Positions 16,417 through 24,337 of a stretch of 64,000 nucleotides of DNA are shown here, piece after piece. Numbering within the stretch: position 1 is the stretch's first letter; the number at the start of each line of letters is the position of its first letter. Below the pieces are notes generated by a model, which saw only the letters and a program-made list of their open reading frames with translations, was not told where the DNA came from and did no database searches. Position numbers and translations under genes: made by a program. Source of the stretch: Pseudomonas viridiflava (lineage in GTDB: Bacteria > Pseudomonadota > Gammaproteobacteria > Pseudomonadales > Pseudomonadaceae); assembly GCF_900590885.1 (NCBI RefSeq), contig NZ_UUON01000048.1, positions 372,001 through 436,000 on the forward strand, given 5' to 3'.

Positions 16417-17587
16417 CGTGACTTGCTCCGTCTAATCGACTTAGTTCTGAGAAAACCCGTACTGCGTTTTCTCCTGCTGAATTATCTGCATTTGGCATCC
16501 ACCTGCCATAAACTCGTGCAATCATAGTCCAATCACTATGCCCCATCTGCTTGGCCACCCACATTGGGTGTTCGCCTGCTGACAGCATCATCGACGCATA
16601 GGTATGGCGAGTTTGGTATGGGCGACGGTAGCGCACACCGGCTTTCTTCATCGCCGGCACCCACATCGTCTTGCGGATCGGACCGTCACCCGCCCAGCGT
16701 TCAAGCGTGCGCGGGTTCTGAAACACCTCGGCATCTGCGAGGAACGTGTGCGCCTTTTGCGCCTTCAACGCTTCCATCGCAGGGCGGAGTAGCTTCACGC
16801 TTCGGCGCCCTGCGGCGGTTTTTGTGGTCTCCGCCGTTCCCTTGCTGGCCTGGGTCATCGCGCGGCTCACCATGACCTCTTCACGCAGCCAATCGATATC
16901 ACCCCAGTCCAGCGCAACGAGCTCGCTGGTGCGCAGTCCGGTCCATAAGGCGAACTGCATCATGTTGCGCGCTTGGCCGGAGAGTGCACTCAGCACAGCC
17001 TGCTGCTCCTCGGGGCTGAAGGGATCGACGTCATCCTCTTTCGGCGGCGCAGCCTTGCGCGAGTAGGTCCAGCCAGCCAGCGGGTTCAATTCGATCAAAT
17101 CCTCCTCGGCGGCATCGTTAAGTGCGGATCGAAGGCAGCTCTGGATATTACTGAGCGTCTTATTGCCCACTTCCAGGGTGTCGAGCCAGTCGCGTACGGC
17201 CTTTCTTTTCAGGTCCACCAGCATCGTGTCGCCCAGGGCCGGTATCAGGCGAAGCGTGACCAGCTTCCGGTAGCCGTCGAAGGTGCTGCTGGCAACGTGC
17301 TTTTCCTTCGCAGCCAGCCACCTGGTCAAGTAACCGTTAACCGTCTCTCGGGATGCCTCGGGCGCAAACTTTGCCGCCCGGGCAGATCCCGGAAAGGTCA
17401 CCGAATAGTCGAAGGTGCCGATCGATATAGCGTGCTCGATCGCGGCCTTGTGCTGCTCAGCCTTCTTCAGGTTAGTGGCGGTGGGCTTGAGCGTGATCCG
17501 CTCGCGGCACCTGACGCCCCGATACATGAACGTGATTTCGATACTCGAATCGGAGACTGCCCGAACTCCCCTCCCGCCTCTACCCAT
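16358..17587 (-). CDS. int: Prophage tyrosine integrase targeting ssrA
   Basis: 409 aa. The N-terminus has an arm-binding domain of the DUF3596 type (ITFMYRGVRCRERITLKPT), a SAM-like core-binding domain follows, and the catalytic domain has LWTGLRTSELVALDW (Arg), TRHTYASMMLSAG and GHSDWTMIARVYGRW (Tyr). All boxes look intact. It lies beside the left attachment site and is preceded by an excisionase-like gene that overlaps its start. It should catalyse recombination at the tmRNA 3' end. Confidence 0.93.
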   Translation of the reverse strand: MGRGGRGVRAVSDSSIEITFMYRGVRCRERITLKPTATNLKKAEQHKAAIEHAISIGTFDYSVTFPGSARAAKFAPEASRETVNGYLTRWLAAKEKHVASSTFDGYRKLVTLRLIPALGDTMLVDLKRKAVRDWLDTLEVGNKTLSNIQSCLRSALNDAAEEDLIELNPLAGWTYSRKAAPPKEDDVDPFSPEEQQAVLSALSGQARNMMQFALWTGLRTSELVALDWGDIDWLREEVMVSRAMTQASKGTAETTKTAAGRRSVKLLRPAMEALKAQKAHTFLADAEVFQNPRTLERWAGDGPIRKTMWVPAMKKAGVRYRRPYQTRHTYASMMLSAGEHPMWVAKQMGHSDWTMIARVYGRWMPNADNSAGENAVRVFSELSRLDGASHDGLNCKPHDWRDRDRLGKK

Positions 17588-17742
17588 GACTCATATCCCT
17601 CTACATCGAGAAGCGTCCGGCCATCCGGCGCCTTGATCCATATCTCACCGAGCCGCCAGATCCCGTCACGGATCTTTGAGCGGATCGCGTCTTCTGTGTA
17701 GCCAGACTCGCTGGCAAATTTCCTGACGGTCACATAGCGCAT
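17467..17742 (-). CDS. Excisionase-like DNA-binding protein
   Basis: Start chosen at ATG 17742 (MRYVTVRKFASESGYTEDAI), 91 aa; the ORF continues 20 codons upstream. The first 60 residues read as a small winged-helix of the excisionase/AlpA type (TVRKFASESGYTEDAIRSKI, then GRTLLDVEGYESW). The serine-rich tail overlaps the integrase 5' end by 121 bases in another frame. Position directly before int supports a directionality-factor role. Confidence 0.72.
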   Translation of the reverse strand: MRYVTVRKFASESGYTEDAIRSKIRDGIWRLGEIWIKAPDGRTLLDVEGYESWVEAGGEFGQSPIRVSKSRSCIGASGAASGSRSSPPPLT

Positions 17743-17807
17743 AGCTTCACCGCTCTTCGTGTCGCGACACGTTTTCGTTATTCGCGAACTGTGTCGCGAC
17801 ATTTCCC

Positions 17808-17975
17808 TTACCCATCGCCTGAGCTCCCGCGGAAGTGATCAGCCAGCACCCGGCGTGCGTCGATCCCGCACGAAGCCGACATTGCGTAGATCTGGCCGAA
17901 AGTGGTTTCTCGGCGCTGCAGAGCATTGAACAGCTCAATTAGGCGCTGGCCTTTGGTTGCCTTGCAGCGGTTCAT
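17808..17975 (-). CDS. Small hypothetical phage protein, 55 aa
   Basis: ATG 17975 overlaps the stop of the upstream gene (ATGA); the product starts MNRCKATKGQRLIELFNAL and ends with TAA at 17808. It is predicted helical and soluble. The size, overlap and position between a secreted protein and xis are common in Pseudomonas lysogeny regions. I do not recognise a function. Confidence 0.6.
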   Translation of the reverse strand: MNRCKATKGQRLIELFNALQRRETTFGQIYAMSASCGIDARRVLADHFRGSSGDG

Positions 17976-18250
17976 AACTGGAACCCCTTTTCCGGTGGGC
18001 GCGGGGTGGTGCCCAACTGCTCTTTTTCACCTTCGATATTCACCAGAGAAGCACGTGCCGCCTGGCTTTCGTCGTCTGTGCTGCTGGTGGGCGCCTGTAG
18101 GTGCGAATCCGGCAGGCAACTGATGCCGCCCTGCGGAGTGATCCAGCAGGTAACCGAACGGCTTGAGTCGTGCTGAACGCTGATGACCTGCTCGCCGGCC
18201 GAGGCTTGAGAAGCGATCAGTAGCAGCGCGAAAACGATCATGCTTTTCAT
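17972..18250 (-). CDS. Small secreted hypothetical protein
   Basis: 92 aa with a clear signal peptide (MKSMIVFALLLIASQASAGE, cleavage after ASA). The mature part has two cysteines and a Ser/Thr-rich linker. It is coupled by overlap to the 55-aa gene. It is probably an exported accessory protein expressed in the lysogen; function unknown. Confidence 0.6.
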   Translation of the reverse strand: MKSMIVFALLLIASQASAGEQVISVQHDSSRSVTCWITPQGGISCLPDSHLQAPTSSTDDESQAARASLVNIEGEKEQLGTTPRPPEKGFQL

Positions 18251-18298
18251 GCGGAACTCCAGTGCGGCTGAAGCCGCAGAAGCAATTGAAGGAATGAA

Positions 18299-19012
18299 TT
18301 ACTGAAGGAATCTGCGGACAGGGCGCGCGAGCCGCTCGCTGCCCTTGTCGTAGTTGTTGAGCCAGCCATCTACAAAGTCCATGTAGTAGGCGCCGTCGGC
18401 GGAGCGCTGCGTGCTGCTGATGTACAAGTCCTTCTCGAACGATTCAGGCAGGTACAGATAGCCGTGATGCAGTTCGCCAGAGCAGGGCAGATAGAAGTCG
18501 TTGTGCCCGTCGCAGGTGTAGGCAGATGCTGCGTCGGCGGCTGGGTGAGAACCTTCGCGATTGACTAGGATTGCGGTGTTCTCGCGTCCGTCGATGCCAC
18601 TGGTAGCCTCGACGTTGGTGCCGTGCTCGCCATAGGCGTGCCGGCCCACGTCCGTAACGGCGAAGATGACGTAGCACAGGCCTTCCGGGTACTCGCGGCG
18701 GCCACCGTAGATCCCGCCCTGGCCTGCCCAGTAGGAGCCGATCGCTGGCGGCACAAGACCGCTCGCTAAATCCCCTGAGTTACGGGTATTTGAATCAACC
18801 CGGATCGGCGTAGTAACAGTATTGGCCAGCGTATCCAGCAGGATCTGCTGAAGGTTCTGGCCATCCAAATACTGACGGGTAGCCTTCACGAAGACGCTGT
18901 TCATACTGCGATCGTCGGCCTGGGCTGCAGCTTCAATTGCGGATCGAAGTCCGTCCGGTAGGCGGACCACAAACTTGTCGGCGGTGCGGGAATCGTATTG
19001 TGTTGCGTTCAT
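18299..19012 (-). CDS. Arc-type ribbon-helix-helix protein with C-terminal DUF1566-like domain
   Basis: Start at ATG 19012 (MNATQYDSRTADKFVVRLPD), 237 aa. The N-terminal 50 residues match the Arc/MetJ ribbon-helix-helix pattern (DKFVVRLPDGLRSAIEAAA, then SMNSVFVKA). Residues 90-237 form a separate domain with repeated aromatic and glycine motifs, in the manner of DUF1566-type domains attached to phage Arc proteins. It is likely a transcriptional regulator; the ligand or partner of the second domain is unknown. Confidence 0.65.
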   Translation of the reverse strand: MNATQYDSRTADKFVVRLPDGLRSAIEAAAQADDRSMNSVFVKATRQYLDGQNLQQILLDTLANTVTTPIRVDSNTRNSGDLASGLVPPAIGSYWAGQGGIYGGRREYPEGLCYVIFAVTDVGRHAYGEHGTNVEATSGIDGRENTAILVNREGSHPAADAASAYTCDGHNDFYLPCSGELHHGYLYLPESFEKDLYISSTQRSADGAYYMDFVDGWLNNYDKGSERLARPVRRFLQ

Positions 19013-19076
19013 TTTACTTTCTCCAGGCCGAACGAATCCCGGCCGCGTTGTTGGCTTTCGCAAGAATCAGGGTTGA

Positions 19077-19460
19077 TTAGACGGTTTGAGCGGCCTCGAT
19101 GCGGCGGACAGCCACACGGGTTTCAATACGCCGCTCGCCGCTACCGCGACGGACTCGAGGTGCCGGGTCTGATGCCATGGACGCGTGAGCGGCAAGTATG
19201 ATTGCCAGCACTGCGGCGGGTGAGATCAGTCCGCGCTTAAAAGCTTCTGCCACTAGCGCTGCCCGACGGGTTACACCAAGTTTCGTGGTCAGCGCTAGCA
19301 AGCGCTTGTCGATGGTGTCTGGTGCTACCCCTAGCTCGCGGGCCGCTTCTTTCGATGTGCAGCCAGATGCTATTGCCATTAAGCACTGCAGCTCGCGCAG
19401 AGCTGCCCCACGACCGAGGAAGCCGGTGAAGCCCGCAAAACTGATAGTGAGGCTGGTCAT
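19077..19460 (-). CDS. LuxR-type helix-turn-helix regulator
   Basis: Start chosen at ATG 19460 (MTSLTISFAGF), 127 aa. The middle has a GerE/LuxR helix-turn-helix: LRELQCLMAIASGCTSKEAA then APDTIDKRLLALTTKLGVTR. A hydrophobic segment and a basic C-terminus follow. No receiver or autoinducer domain is present. Just upstream, TTTGGTAT and ATACCAAA arms (19472-19502) are a candidate operator. It probably modulates lysogeny-side transcription. Confidence 0.68.
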   Translation of the reverse strand: MTSLTISFAGFTGFLGRGAALRELQCLMAIASGCTSKEAARELGVAPDTIDKRLLALTTKLGVTRRAALVAEAFKRGLISPAAVLAIILAAHASMASDPAPRVRRGSGERRIETRVAVRRIEAAQTV

Positions 19461-19471
19461 GTCTAGGTCCG

Positions 19472-19502
19472 TTTGGTATCTGATGGTCAAGATAATACCA
19501 AA
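19472..19502. promoter_or_regulatory. Candidate operator, TTTGGTAT inverted repeat
   Basis: Arms TTTGGTAT (19472-19479) and ATACCAAA (19495-19502) are separated by 15 bp, directly upstream of the LuxR-type gene. Related GGTA/TACC elements recur at 19,527 and in the cI-cro gap. Confidence 0.45.
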
Positions 19503-19526
19503 TGGTAAACTTCAGTCAATTCATTT

Positions 19527-19537
19527 TGGTACATATT
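19527..19537. repeat. 11-bp immunity-region repeat, copy 1
   Basis: TGGTACATATT occurs here and again at 20,376-20,386 on the other side of the repressor gene. The second copy lies in the cI-cro intergenic region, which suggests a shared binding site for a phage repressor. Confidence 0.4.
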
Positions 19538-19546
19538 TTGGTTAAT

Positions 19547-19574
19547 AAAAAAGCCCACGATTAGCGGGCTTTTT
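19547..19574 (-). terminator. Terminator downstream of the repressor gene
   Basis: On the minus strand, AAAAAGCCC and GGGCTTTTTT arms form a strong hairpin with a T-tract, 18 bases beyond the repressor stop codon. Confidence 0.75.
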
Positions 19575-19591
19575 GACGGTCATGGGGTGGT

Positions 19592-20329
19592 TCAGAAGGC
19601 GGTCCCGCTCCACGCGTACACGACTCTAGCGCCTACTTTAATCTCATCTTGCCGTTCCATAGGGATGATAACGTCGCTATAGAGGGGGTTGTCGGAGATA
19701 AGGCGCATCCCATCTAGGTCCAGTTGAATGCGCTTGACGTTAAATTGACCATTCATTCCAAACAGATAAATTGCGTCAAATCTCACAGAGTTAACGCCCG
19801 CATCTACTAAAAGAAGATCGCCATCCTCGATAGTAGGAGACATCCCGTCTCCGAAATTTGAAACCAGCCAAAGATTGTCCAGCTCCGTGAATGTGACATT
19901 TTTTCGGATCCAGGCAGTCTCCAAGGTTATTGAGTTACCAGGCCCCATCAACTCCTGAACGCCCAGGCGGTGAATCGTGATGTATTCCCCGGGGGCGCCT
20001 TGCTCGCGGTAGTACTCTGCAGCGTTATGACTTTCCTCTAAGGCGTCGATCCCCACCTCTGGATGGTCCTTCTGGTTATCAAAAACGCCCATAACCTCAG
20101 CTCTGGTCAGCGGCTTATCCAAAAAACCACTATCTAATCCGCAAGCCTCCTCTATCTCTCTTGCGAGCTTTTCGCCCACGTTTCGAGAGTGTTCAGGATT
20201 GCTTGAAAAAATCCTGGCTATGTAGGAGGGCTGCTTACCAATGTGTTCCGCCAAGCGCGCACTCACACCCGAGAATTTGGTGAGTATTAATTTTCTGAGC
20301 CGGAATCGGCGTATTTCTTTGATATCCAT
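19592..20329 (-). CDS. CI-like prophage repressor with S24 peptidase domain
   Basis: 245 aa. The N-terminus holds an atypical helix-turn-helix (VSARLAEHIGKQPSYIARIF). The C-terminal half is a LexA/CI-type S24 domain with GDGMSPTIEDGDLLLVD (catalytic Ser) and FNVKRIQL (catalytic Lys). It lies divergent to a Cro-like gene across a 98-bp gap containing a perfect palindrome and an 11-bp repeat. It should maintain lysogeny and respond to RecA-mediated SOS induction. Confidence 0.9.
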   Translation of the reverse strand: MDIKEIRRFRLRKLILTKFSGVSARLAEHIGKQPSYIARIFSSNPEHSRNVGEKLAREIEEACGLDSGFLDKPLTRAEVMGVFDNQKDHPEVGIDALEESHNAAEYYREQGAPGEYITIHRLGVQELMGPGNSITLETAWIRKNVTFTELDNLWLVSNFGDGMSPTIEDGDLLLVDAGVNSVRFDAIYLFGMNGQFNVKRIQLDLDGMRLISDNPLYSDVIIPMERQDEIKVGARVVYAWSGTAF

Positions 20330-20347
20330 ACCAAAATTTTACCTTTT

Positions 20348-20365
20348 ATTTCCCTTTAGGGAAAT
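20348..20365. promoter_or_regulatory. Candidate repressor operator between cI and cro
   Basis: Perfect inverted repeat ATTTCCC-TTTA-GGGAAAT, 17 bp upstream of the cI start, in the divergent control region. Its site and symmetry fit an operator for CI or Cro. Confidence 0.55.
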
Positions 20366-20375
20366 TACCTTGAAA

Positions 20376-20386
20376 TGGTACATATT
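20376..20386. repeat. 11-bp immunity-region repeat, copy 2
   Basis: TGGTACATATT is identical to 19,527-19,537. It sits between a possible -35 (TTGAAA) and the cro start, where binding would block rightward transcription. Confidence 0.4.
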
Positions 20387-20427
20387 GTCGGTAAGCTAGG
20401 ATGAAAATGAACCATTGGGTAAATATT

Positions 20428-20775
20428 ATGGATTTTCAGGCATTCGTAGCCCAGCTACCAAGAGGCGGGAGAAAAGTCCTGGCGCTCCAGTTGGGAATCG
20501 CACCGTCCTATTTATCTCGGCTGGTCGCGGGTGATCGATCTGTCACAGCTGAGCGAGCTCTTCAAATAGAAGTGGCGACGCTTGGGATCGTCACCCGGCA
20601 AGAACTGCGTCCTGATTTGAAGTGGTCAGGGCCCGAGCGTGATCAAAACAGAGGAATCGATCAGGTGGGGGCACAGGTACTTTCAACCTTGAATCAAAAT
20701 ATACGCTGCACCACCTCGACTAATCAGTCCGGAGACACTGCTGTTAATTTGTACAGTGAAAGGGGGGCCTCGTGA
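20428..20775 (+). CDS. Cro-like helix-turn-helix protein
   Basis: Start placed at ATG 20428 (MDFQAFVAQLPRGGRKVLAL), 115 aa; in-frame ATGs at 20401 and 20407 are alternatives. The helix-turn-helix is KVLALQLGIAPSYLSRLVAG followed by VTAERALQIE, the YdaS/Cro type. It is divergent from the repressor, as in lambdoid phages. The C-terminal half is polar and unassigned. Confidence 0.78.
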   Translation: MDFQAFVAQLPRGGRKVLALQLGIAPSYLSRLVAGDRSVTAERALQIEVATLGIVTRQELRPDLKWSGPERDQNRGIDQVGAQVLSTLNQNIRCTTSTNQSGDTAVNLYSERGAS

Positions 20776-20825
20776 CCACTTCCAAAATACAGCACGCACC
20801 GCAACCTGAGCTGCGGCGCGAAGGA

Positions 20826-21146
20826 TCAATGATCTTTCTTAGCGGGGTGAGCCTGACCGATCTTCTGTGCAGCTTTAAAGCTTGCGAATGCCATGCGTCC
20901 CTCGGCATTGAGCCCATGATTGTTCTTGGCACACCAAGCCTTGAATTCGTCAGGGCTTGCATACGCTTTGATTATGACTCCGCCCTGGTTGATGACGTTG
21001 TCATGCATTTGATTCGCACGCTCCTGCCACTTGGAGAAGGTGCTGGGCATGACGTTGGCATCTTCGAAGATTGCCAAGAAGCCTTTGTACTGCCCTGCAC
21101 TAGTGAACCACAACATACCAACGGCGCTGATTCCCATCCTTTCCAT
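20826..21146 (-). CDS. Hypothetical protein on the minus strand, convergent with cro
   Basis: ATG 21146 has a strong AGGAGG site 5 bases upstream and gives 106 aa: MERMGISAVGMLWFTSAGQY at the start and a lysine-rich end. The overlapping plus-strand frame (GTG 20772 to 21485) has poor codon character, so this strand is preferred. I recall similar Pseudomonas hypotheticals but no function. Its direction opposes early rightward transcription, so it may be expressed in the lysogen. Confidence 0.65.
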   Translation of the reverse strand: MERMGISAVGMLWFTSAGQYKGFLAIFEDANVMPSTFSKWQERANQMHDNVINQGGVIIKAYASPDEFKAWCAKNNHGLNAEGRMAFASFKAAQKIGQAHPAKKDH

Positions 21147-21588
21147 CTGAACCTCCTGATTGCCGCACTGGGTAAGAGCTTTGCAGCTTATCAGTGGGGT
21201 TCGGACTTTAGTTACCGAAACAGCTGGGGCGTTGGGCTTCCGATCTTCGCTGGCCAAGATTTCTTAAACGGCGCTGAAAGTACTTTCCGCTCTTGGCGCT
21301 GCAACAATGGATCAACTCAGTTCAGTTCGGTCCAGCCATTTACCGTTCTGGATATCCCGAAAGCCTCAGCCCGCAAGGTTCGAAGAGTAAGTGCACAGAG
21401 TACGAGTGATTCCTCTGATCGGTTCGCCCATCCTGAACCAATGATGAAAACAAACAAGCATCGCAAGTTTTTGTTGTCCGGCTAAATCGCGGACAACAAA
21501 AAGGCCAGCTGTCGAGGCTGGCCTTCCTAAACCATCGCTTGTGTCGAGCAAGCAACTTTAAAAACTTCTTCGTCTAGAGGACGATTTC
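21147..21588. other. Non-coding stretch with the promoter region of the minus-strand gene
   Basis: I see no convincing gene on either strand. It contains the ribosome site of the minus-strand hypothetical at its left end and the hairpin at 21,501-21,525. Early rightward transcripts must cross it, so it probably acts as a leader/terminator region. Confidence 0.45.
21501..21525 (+). terminator. Hairpin in the early leader, possible tR1-like terminator
   Basis: Perfect 9-bp arms AAGGCCAGC and GCTGGCCTT with a 7-base loop. The T-tract is stronger on the minus strand (TTTTTGTT) than on the plus strand, so direction is uncertain. Confidence 0.5.
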
Positions 21589-22005
21589 ATGCACCCAAAA
21601 AATACCACCGCGCCCCCAAAAGCGCAACACCTGCCACTGTCAGTGGCCGACCGAGCCGGCTTCACCTATTTCGAGGTGCAAGTCGTTTGTGAAGAGGCTG
21701 GTTTCAAGCGCTCATATCCTGGCGTGCTTGATGAAGCCGTTGCTGAAGAGCTTAAGTCGATTTTGGAGCAAGAGGTTTCTCCTCATTCAGTTCGCATCAT
21801 TTGGGCTGCTGGTTGGTCTGCGGAGTTCGAAGAGTTTCTTCGAGTGGATGAACGCATGACCGACCTCATCAAGTCTGTCCGCTCAGCAGAGCGCCCAGGT
21901 TACGAGCTTTGCGCGCGTCTGGGGCAGTTTGGGCTGTACGAAGGTTACGCGCCACATTCTGCGCAATCCGAAAACGTGGCGCGCAACTCTGGGGTGCAGC
22001 CATGA
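21589..22005 (+). CDS. Hypothetical early phage protein
   Basis: 138 aa from ATG 21589, preceded by AGAGGA. It is an acidic soluble protein with no membrane segment and no motif I recognise. It opens a run of coupled early genes: its stop overlaps the next start (ATGA at 22,002). Confidence 0.6.
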   Translation: MHPKNTTAPPKAQHLPLSVADRAGFTYFEVQVVCEEAGFKRSYPGVLDEAVAEELKSILEQEVSPHSVRIIWAAGWSAEFEEFLRVDERMTDLIKSVRSAERPGYELCARLGQFGLYEGYAPHSAQSENVARNSGVQP

Positions 22006-22292
22006 CTACCTCTCTCCCAGTTATCGAGCACCTCGAAGGGGAGCTTTTGGATGATGCTGTCCTAACGCCCGAGGACATGGCGCGAATGAACGAGGCTCGT
22101 GCAGCTTTCAGAGAGCTCAAGTCAATCTTGATGCTGCAGGTAATCCCGGCGCTGGGCGGCTTCGAGAACCCTCTAGCCACAGAAATTGAGCGGCACATAG
22201 AGATGGTGACGTTTCGTAGCCGGAACTTCCTGTTTCCCCACCGTCACTCTGGCGCTGCTCACGACGCTATTCACGTCGGGAGCCGCCAATGA
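22002..22292 (+). CDS. Hypothetical early phage protein
   Basis: Start at ATG 22002 in an ATGA overlap with the previous stop, 96 aa (MTTSLPVIEHLEGELLDDAV). Predicted mostly helical, with a histidine-rich end (FPHRHSGAAHDAIH). No family recognised. Confidence 0.6.
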   Translation: MTTSLPVIEHLEGELLDDAVLTPEDMARMNEARAAFRELKSILMLQVIPALGGFENPLATEIERHIEMVTFRSRNFLFPHRHSGAAHDAIHVGSRQ

Positions 22293-23050
22293 CTATCGTC
22301 ACCATCAAAGACGGCGATGCCGTCACCACGACCCTGGCAATTGCCGATGGAACACTTAACGATCACGCCAGCGTTATCGCTCTCGCCCGAAAATATCAGG
22401 CCGATCTGGAAGACTTCGGCTTGGTCCGATTTGAAATCCGACCAAGAGAGATTGGCCAGCATGGGGGAGGGGATACTGAGTTCGCGATCCTCAACGAACC
22501 CCAATCCACCCTGCTGCTGACGTTCATGCGCAACACGGACATCGTCCGGGCGTTCAAGAAGAAGCTGGTGCGAGAATTCTGGGATTTGGTCCATCAGCGC
22601 AACCAGCCAATGACCCAGGCCGAGATTACCGCCGCCAACGCGAACCACCTGGTGGCGGTAGAGCGTCAGCAGCGGGAGCAGCAGGTGGCGCTGGAACGGA
22701 TCGAAACCAGGGTGAGCAACGTTGAGCAGGTTCGCTACCTCGACTCAAGGCCCGCCGGCTTTGAGTCAATGACCACCATTCGCGAGCGCATAAGCCTGCG
22801 CCACGGGATGCCCCAGTGGGTGATCAACGCTGTGATGCGCGACATCCCTGGCGCTCTGCTGCCGTTCGCCATGGTGCGCAGCAAGCACGCTGACGATGGT
22901 GCCCAGCCTTACCCGATCTGGCCCACCGCCGATATCACCCGTCGCTTCGACCGGTTCGCCGCAGAGTGCACCTTTGTCACCGCCGAACGCGCCACCCACC
23001 CCGACATTCAGCAGGGCCGCTTCAAGCTGCGCCAGAGGAGTTCCGCATGA
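22289..23050 (+). CDS. Rha-like phage regulatory/antirepressor protein
   Basis: 253 aa. The N-terminal 110 residues match the Rha/pRha pattern: DHASVIALARKYQADLEDFG, then TEFAILNEPQSTLLLTFMRN and VVREFW-like VREFWDLVHQ. A coiled linker (about 112-150) leads to a second domain found in phage regulators. Rha proteins affect phage development and host-factor dependence. Coupled by ATGA overlaps on both sides. Confidence 0.72.
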   Translation: MTIVTIKDGDAVTTTLAIADGTLNDHASVIALARKYQADLEDFGLVRFEIRPREIGQHGGGDTEFAILNEPQSTLLLTFMRNTDIVRAFKKKLVREFWDLVHQRNQPMTQAEITAANANHLVAVERQQREQQVALERIETRVSNVEQVRYLDSRPAGFESMTTIRERISLRHGMPQWVINAVMRDIPGALLPFAMVRSKHADDGAQPYPIWPTADITRRFDRFAAECTFVTAERATHPDIQQGRFKLRQRSSA

Positions 23051-23379
23051 GCAAAAAAGACCCGAAACCTTCCACGGAGCCGACGGTGATTGATGAGGCT
23101 CACATGGATCAGTTCACCAACGATCAATTGGCCTACAAGGCCTGGACCGGTGTGGACATGGCGCAAGAAATCCTATTTGACGATGACGCATGTGAAGGAA
23201 GTCTGCATGACGCAAAGTTCGAAGTTGCTCAATCCTGCATGGCGCTGCGCGTCCTCGTGCGCCGTCTTACAGGGATGAATGCAGACCTGCTCAGACAGGC
23301 CGTACTGCAACGGCAACTGGAAGGGATCGTGCTGTGCCCGGAAAAGGATCAGTTGTCAGCCGTGGAGACTCTTCAATGA
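23047..23379 (+). CDS. Hypothetical early phage protein
   Basis: Start at ATG 23047 in overlap with the Rha-like stop, 110 aa. Acidic, with helical stretches (SCMALRVLVRRLTGMNADLL). No recognised domain. It continues the translationally coupled early run. Confidence 0.58.
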   Translation: MSKKDPKPSTEPTVIDEAHMDQFTNDQLAYKAWTGVDMAQEILFDDDACEGSLHDAKFEVAQSCMALRVLVRRLTGMNADLLRQAVLQRQLEGIVLCPEKDQLSAVETLQ

Positions 23380-23609
23380 CCACCTACGATATTGCCTCCG
23401 GCAATCTTCCCCAAGCTCCCACCACCGCTGAAGTAGTCGCCGGCCCCTGGCCCTGCTATTCCAATTGCCGCCATCTGCCTGAGCGCGAGCGCTGGGAGAT
23501 CTACGGCTTGGCCAAGGCCGGCCGTGGCGCCATGGAGGATCGCGGCGTCGCTATGACCGAGACCTACGACGCGTTCATTGCCCGTGTTACGCGGGAGCTG
23601 GACCTATGA
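23376..23609 (+). CDS. Hypothetical early phage protein
   Basis: Start at ATG 23376 (ATGA overlap), 77 aa. The core CYSNCRHLPERERWEIYGLA contains a cysteine pair, and the protein ends next to the replication gene start. Small proteins of this kind often precede the initiator in Pseudomonas prophages. Function unknown. Confidence 0.58.
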   Translation: MTTYDIASGNLPQAPTTAEVVAGPWPCYSNCRHLPERERWEIYGLAKAGRGAMEDRGVAMTETYDAFIARVTRELDL

Positions 23610-24337
23610 GCATGGATTCGATGGTTAAGGCTATGAAAATCAAGGTAGGCAACCCACTTCGCAAGCTTGTACTGATCAAGCTGGCTGATAATGCAAACGA
23701 CCAGGGCGAATGCTGGCCTTCGTACCAGCACATTGCCGACCAGTGCGAGATCGATCGCAGCACTGTTCGCAAACACATCAAGCAGTTAGCTGCTCAGGGA
23801 TTTTTGCGGATTGAGAACAGAGAAGGACCAAAGGGAAACTCATCAAATCTCTATTACTTGGTTCTCGGGCGTGTAGGCCAAAACAGCACACCTGTAGGCC
23901 CAGAAAGCACAGGTGTAGGCGCACAGCCTACAGCCCCTGTAGGCCCAGAAAGCACCAGAACCAGTCACTCTTCTGAACCAGTCAAGGAACCTAAAACCTT
24001 GTGCACATCGGAAGTGGTATTGGCCGAAGCCTTCGAGGTGTTCTGGAAGCTGTACCCCAACAAGAAGTCGAAGAAGGACGCTCGCAAGGCATGGGAAAAG
24101 CTGAAGCCAAGCTCTGAACTTCGCCAAACCCTGATGACCGCCCTGGGCAGCCACCGCGTTTCCCGCGACTGGACCAAAGATGACGGGCAGTTTGTGCCGA
24201 TGGCCTCGACCTGGCTGAACGGCGAGCGCTGGACGGACGTACTCAAGCCAACAATCGCCGGCGGTCAGGCCTTCAACAACCTGCCAGACCACACTCCGGA
24301 TATGTACCAGGGAGGCGAAGATGAGCCAGCGTTCTAA
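23606..24337 (+). CDS. Phage replication initiator with N-terminal helix-turn-helix (O-like)
   Basis: 243 aa. Residues 10-80 are a winged helix of the HTH_36 type (PSYQHIADQCEIDRSTVRKH). The middle is a low-complexity linker of VGPEST-like heptads encoded by 21-bp DNA repeats. The C-terminal domain (FEVFWKLYPNKKSKKDARKA) is the DUF1376/DnaT-like module of phage initiators. It sits directly before a DnaC-type loader and a DnaB helicase, so it should bind the origin, probably within its own gene as lambda O does, and recruit the helicase. Confidence 0.8.
   Translation: MSMDSMVKAMKIKVGNPLRKLVLIKLADNANDQGECWPSYQHIADQCEIDRSTVRKHIKQLAAQGFLRIENREGPKGNSSNLYYLVLGRVGQNSTPVGPESTGVGAQPTAPVGPESTRTSHSSEPVKEPKTLCTSEVVLAEAFEVFWKLYPNKKSKKDARKAWEKLKPSSELRQTLMTALGSHRVSRDWTKDDGQFVPMASTWLNGERWTDVLKPTIAGGQAFNNLPDHTPDMYQGGEDEPAF
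23872..23944. repeat. Iteron-like 21-bp repeats, candidate phage origin of replication
   Basis: TGTAGGC starts at 23872, 23893, 23914 and 23938, and its complement GCCTACA is at 23926-23932. The first three are exactly 21 bp apart, and a longer unit (TGTAGGCCCAGAAAGCAC) occurs twice. The position inside the initiator gene parallels the lambda origin in gene O. Confidence 0.6.

Noticed and set aside
20772..21485. Plus-strand 237-aa frame after cro
   Set aside because: It overlaps a minus-strand gene with a much better ribosome site and more natural protein composition. The plus frame has no recognisable motif.
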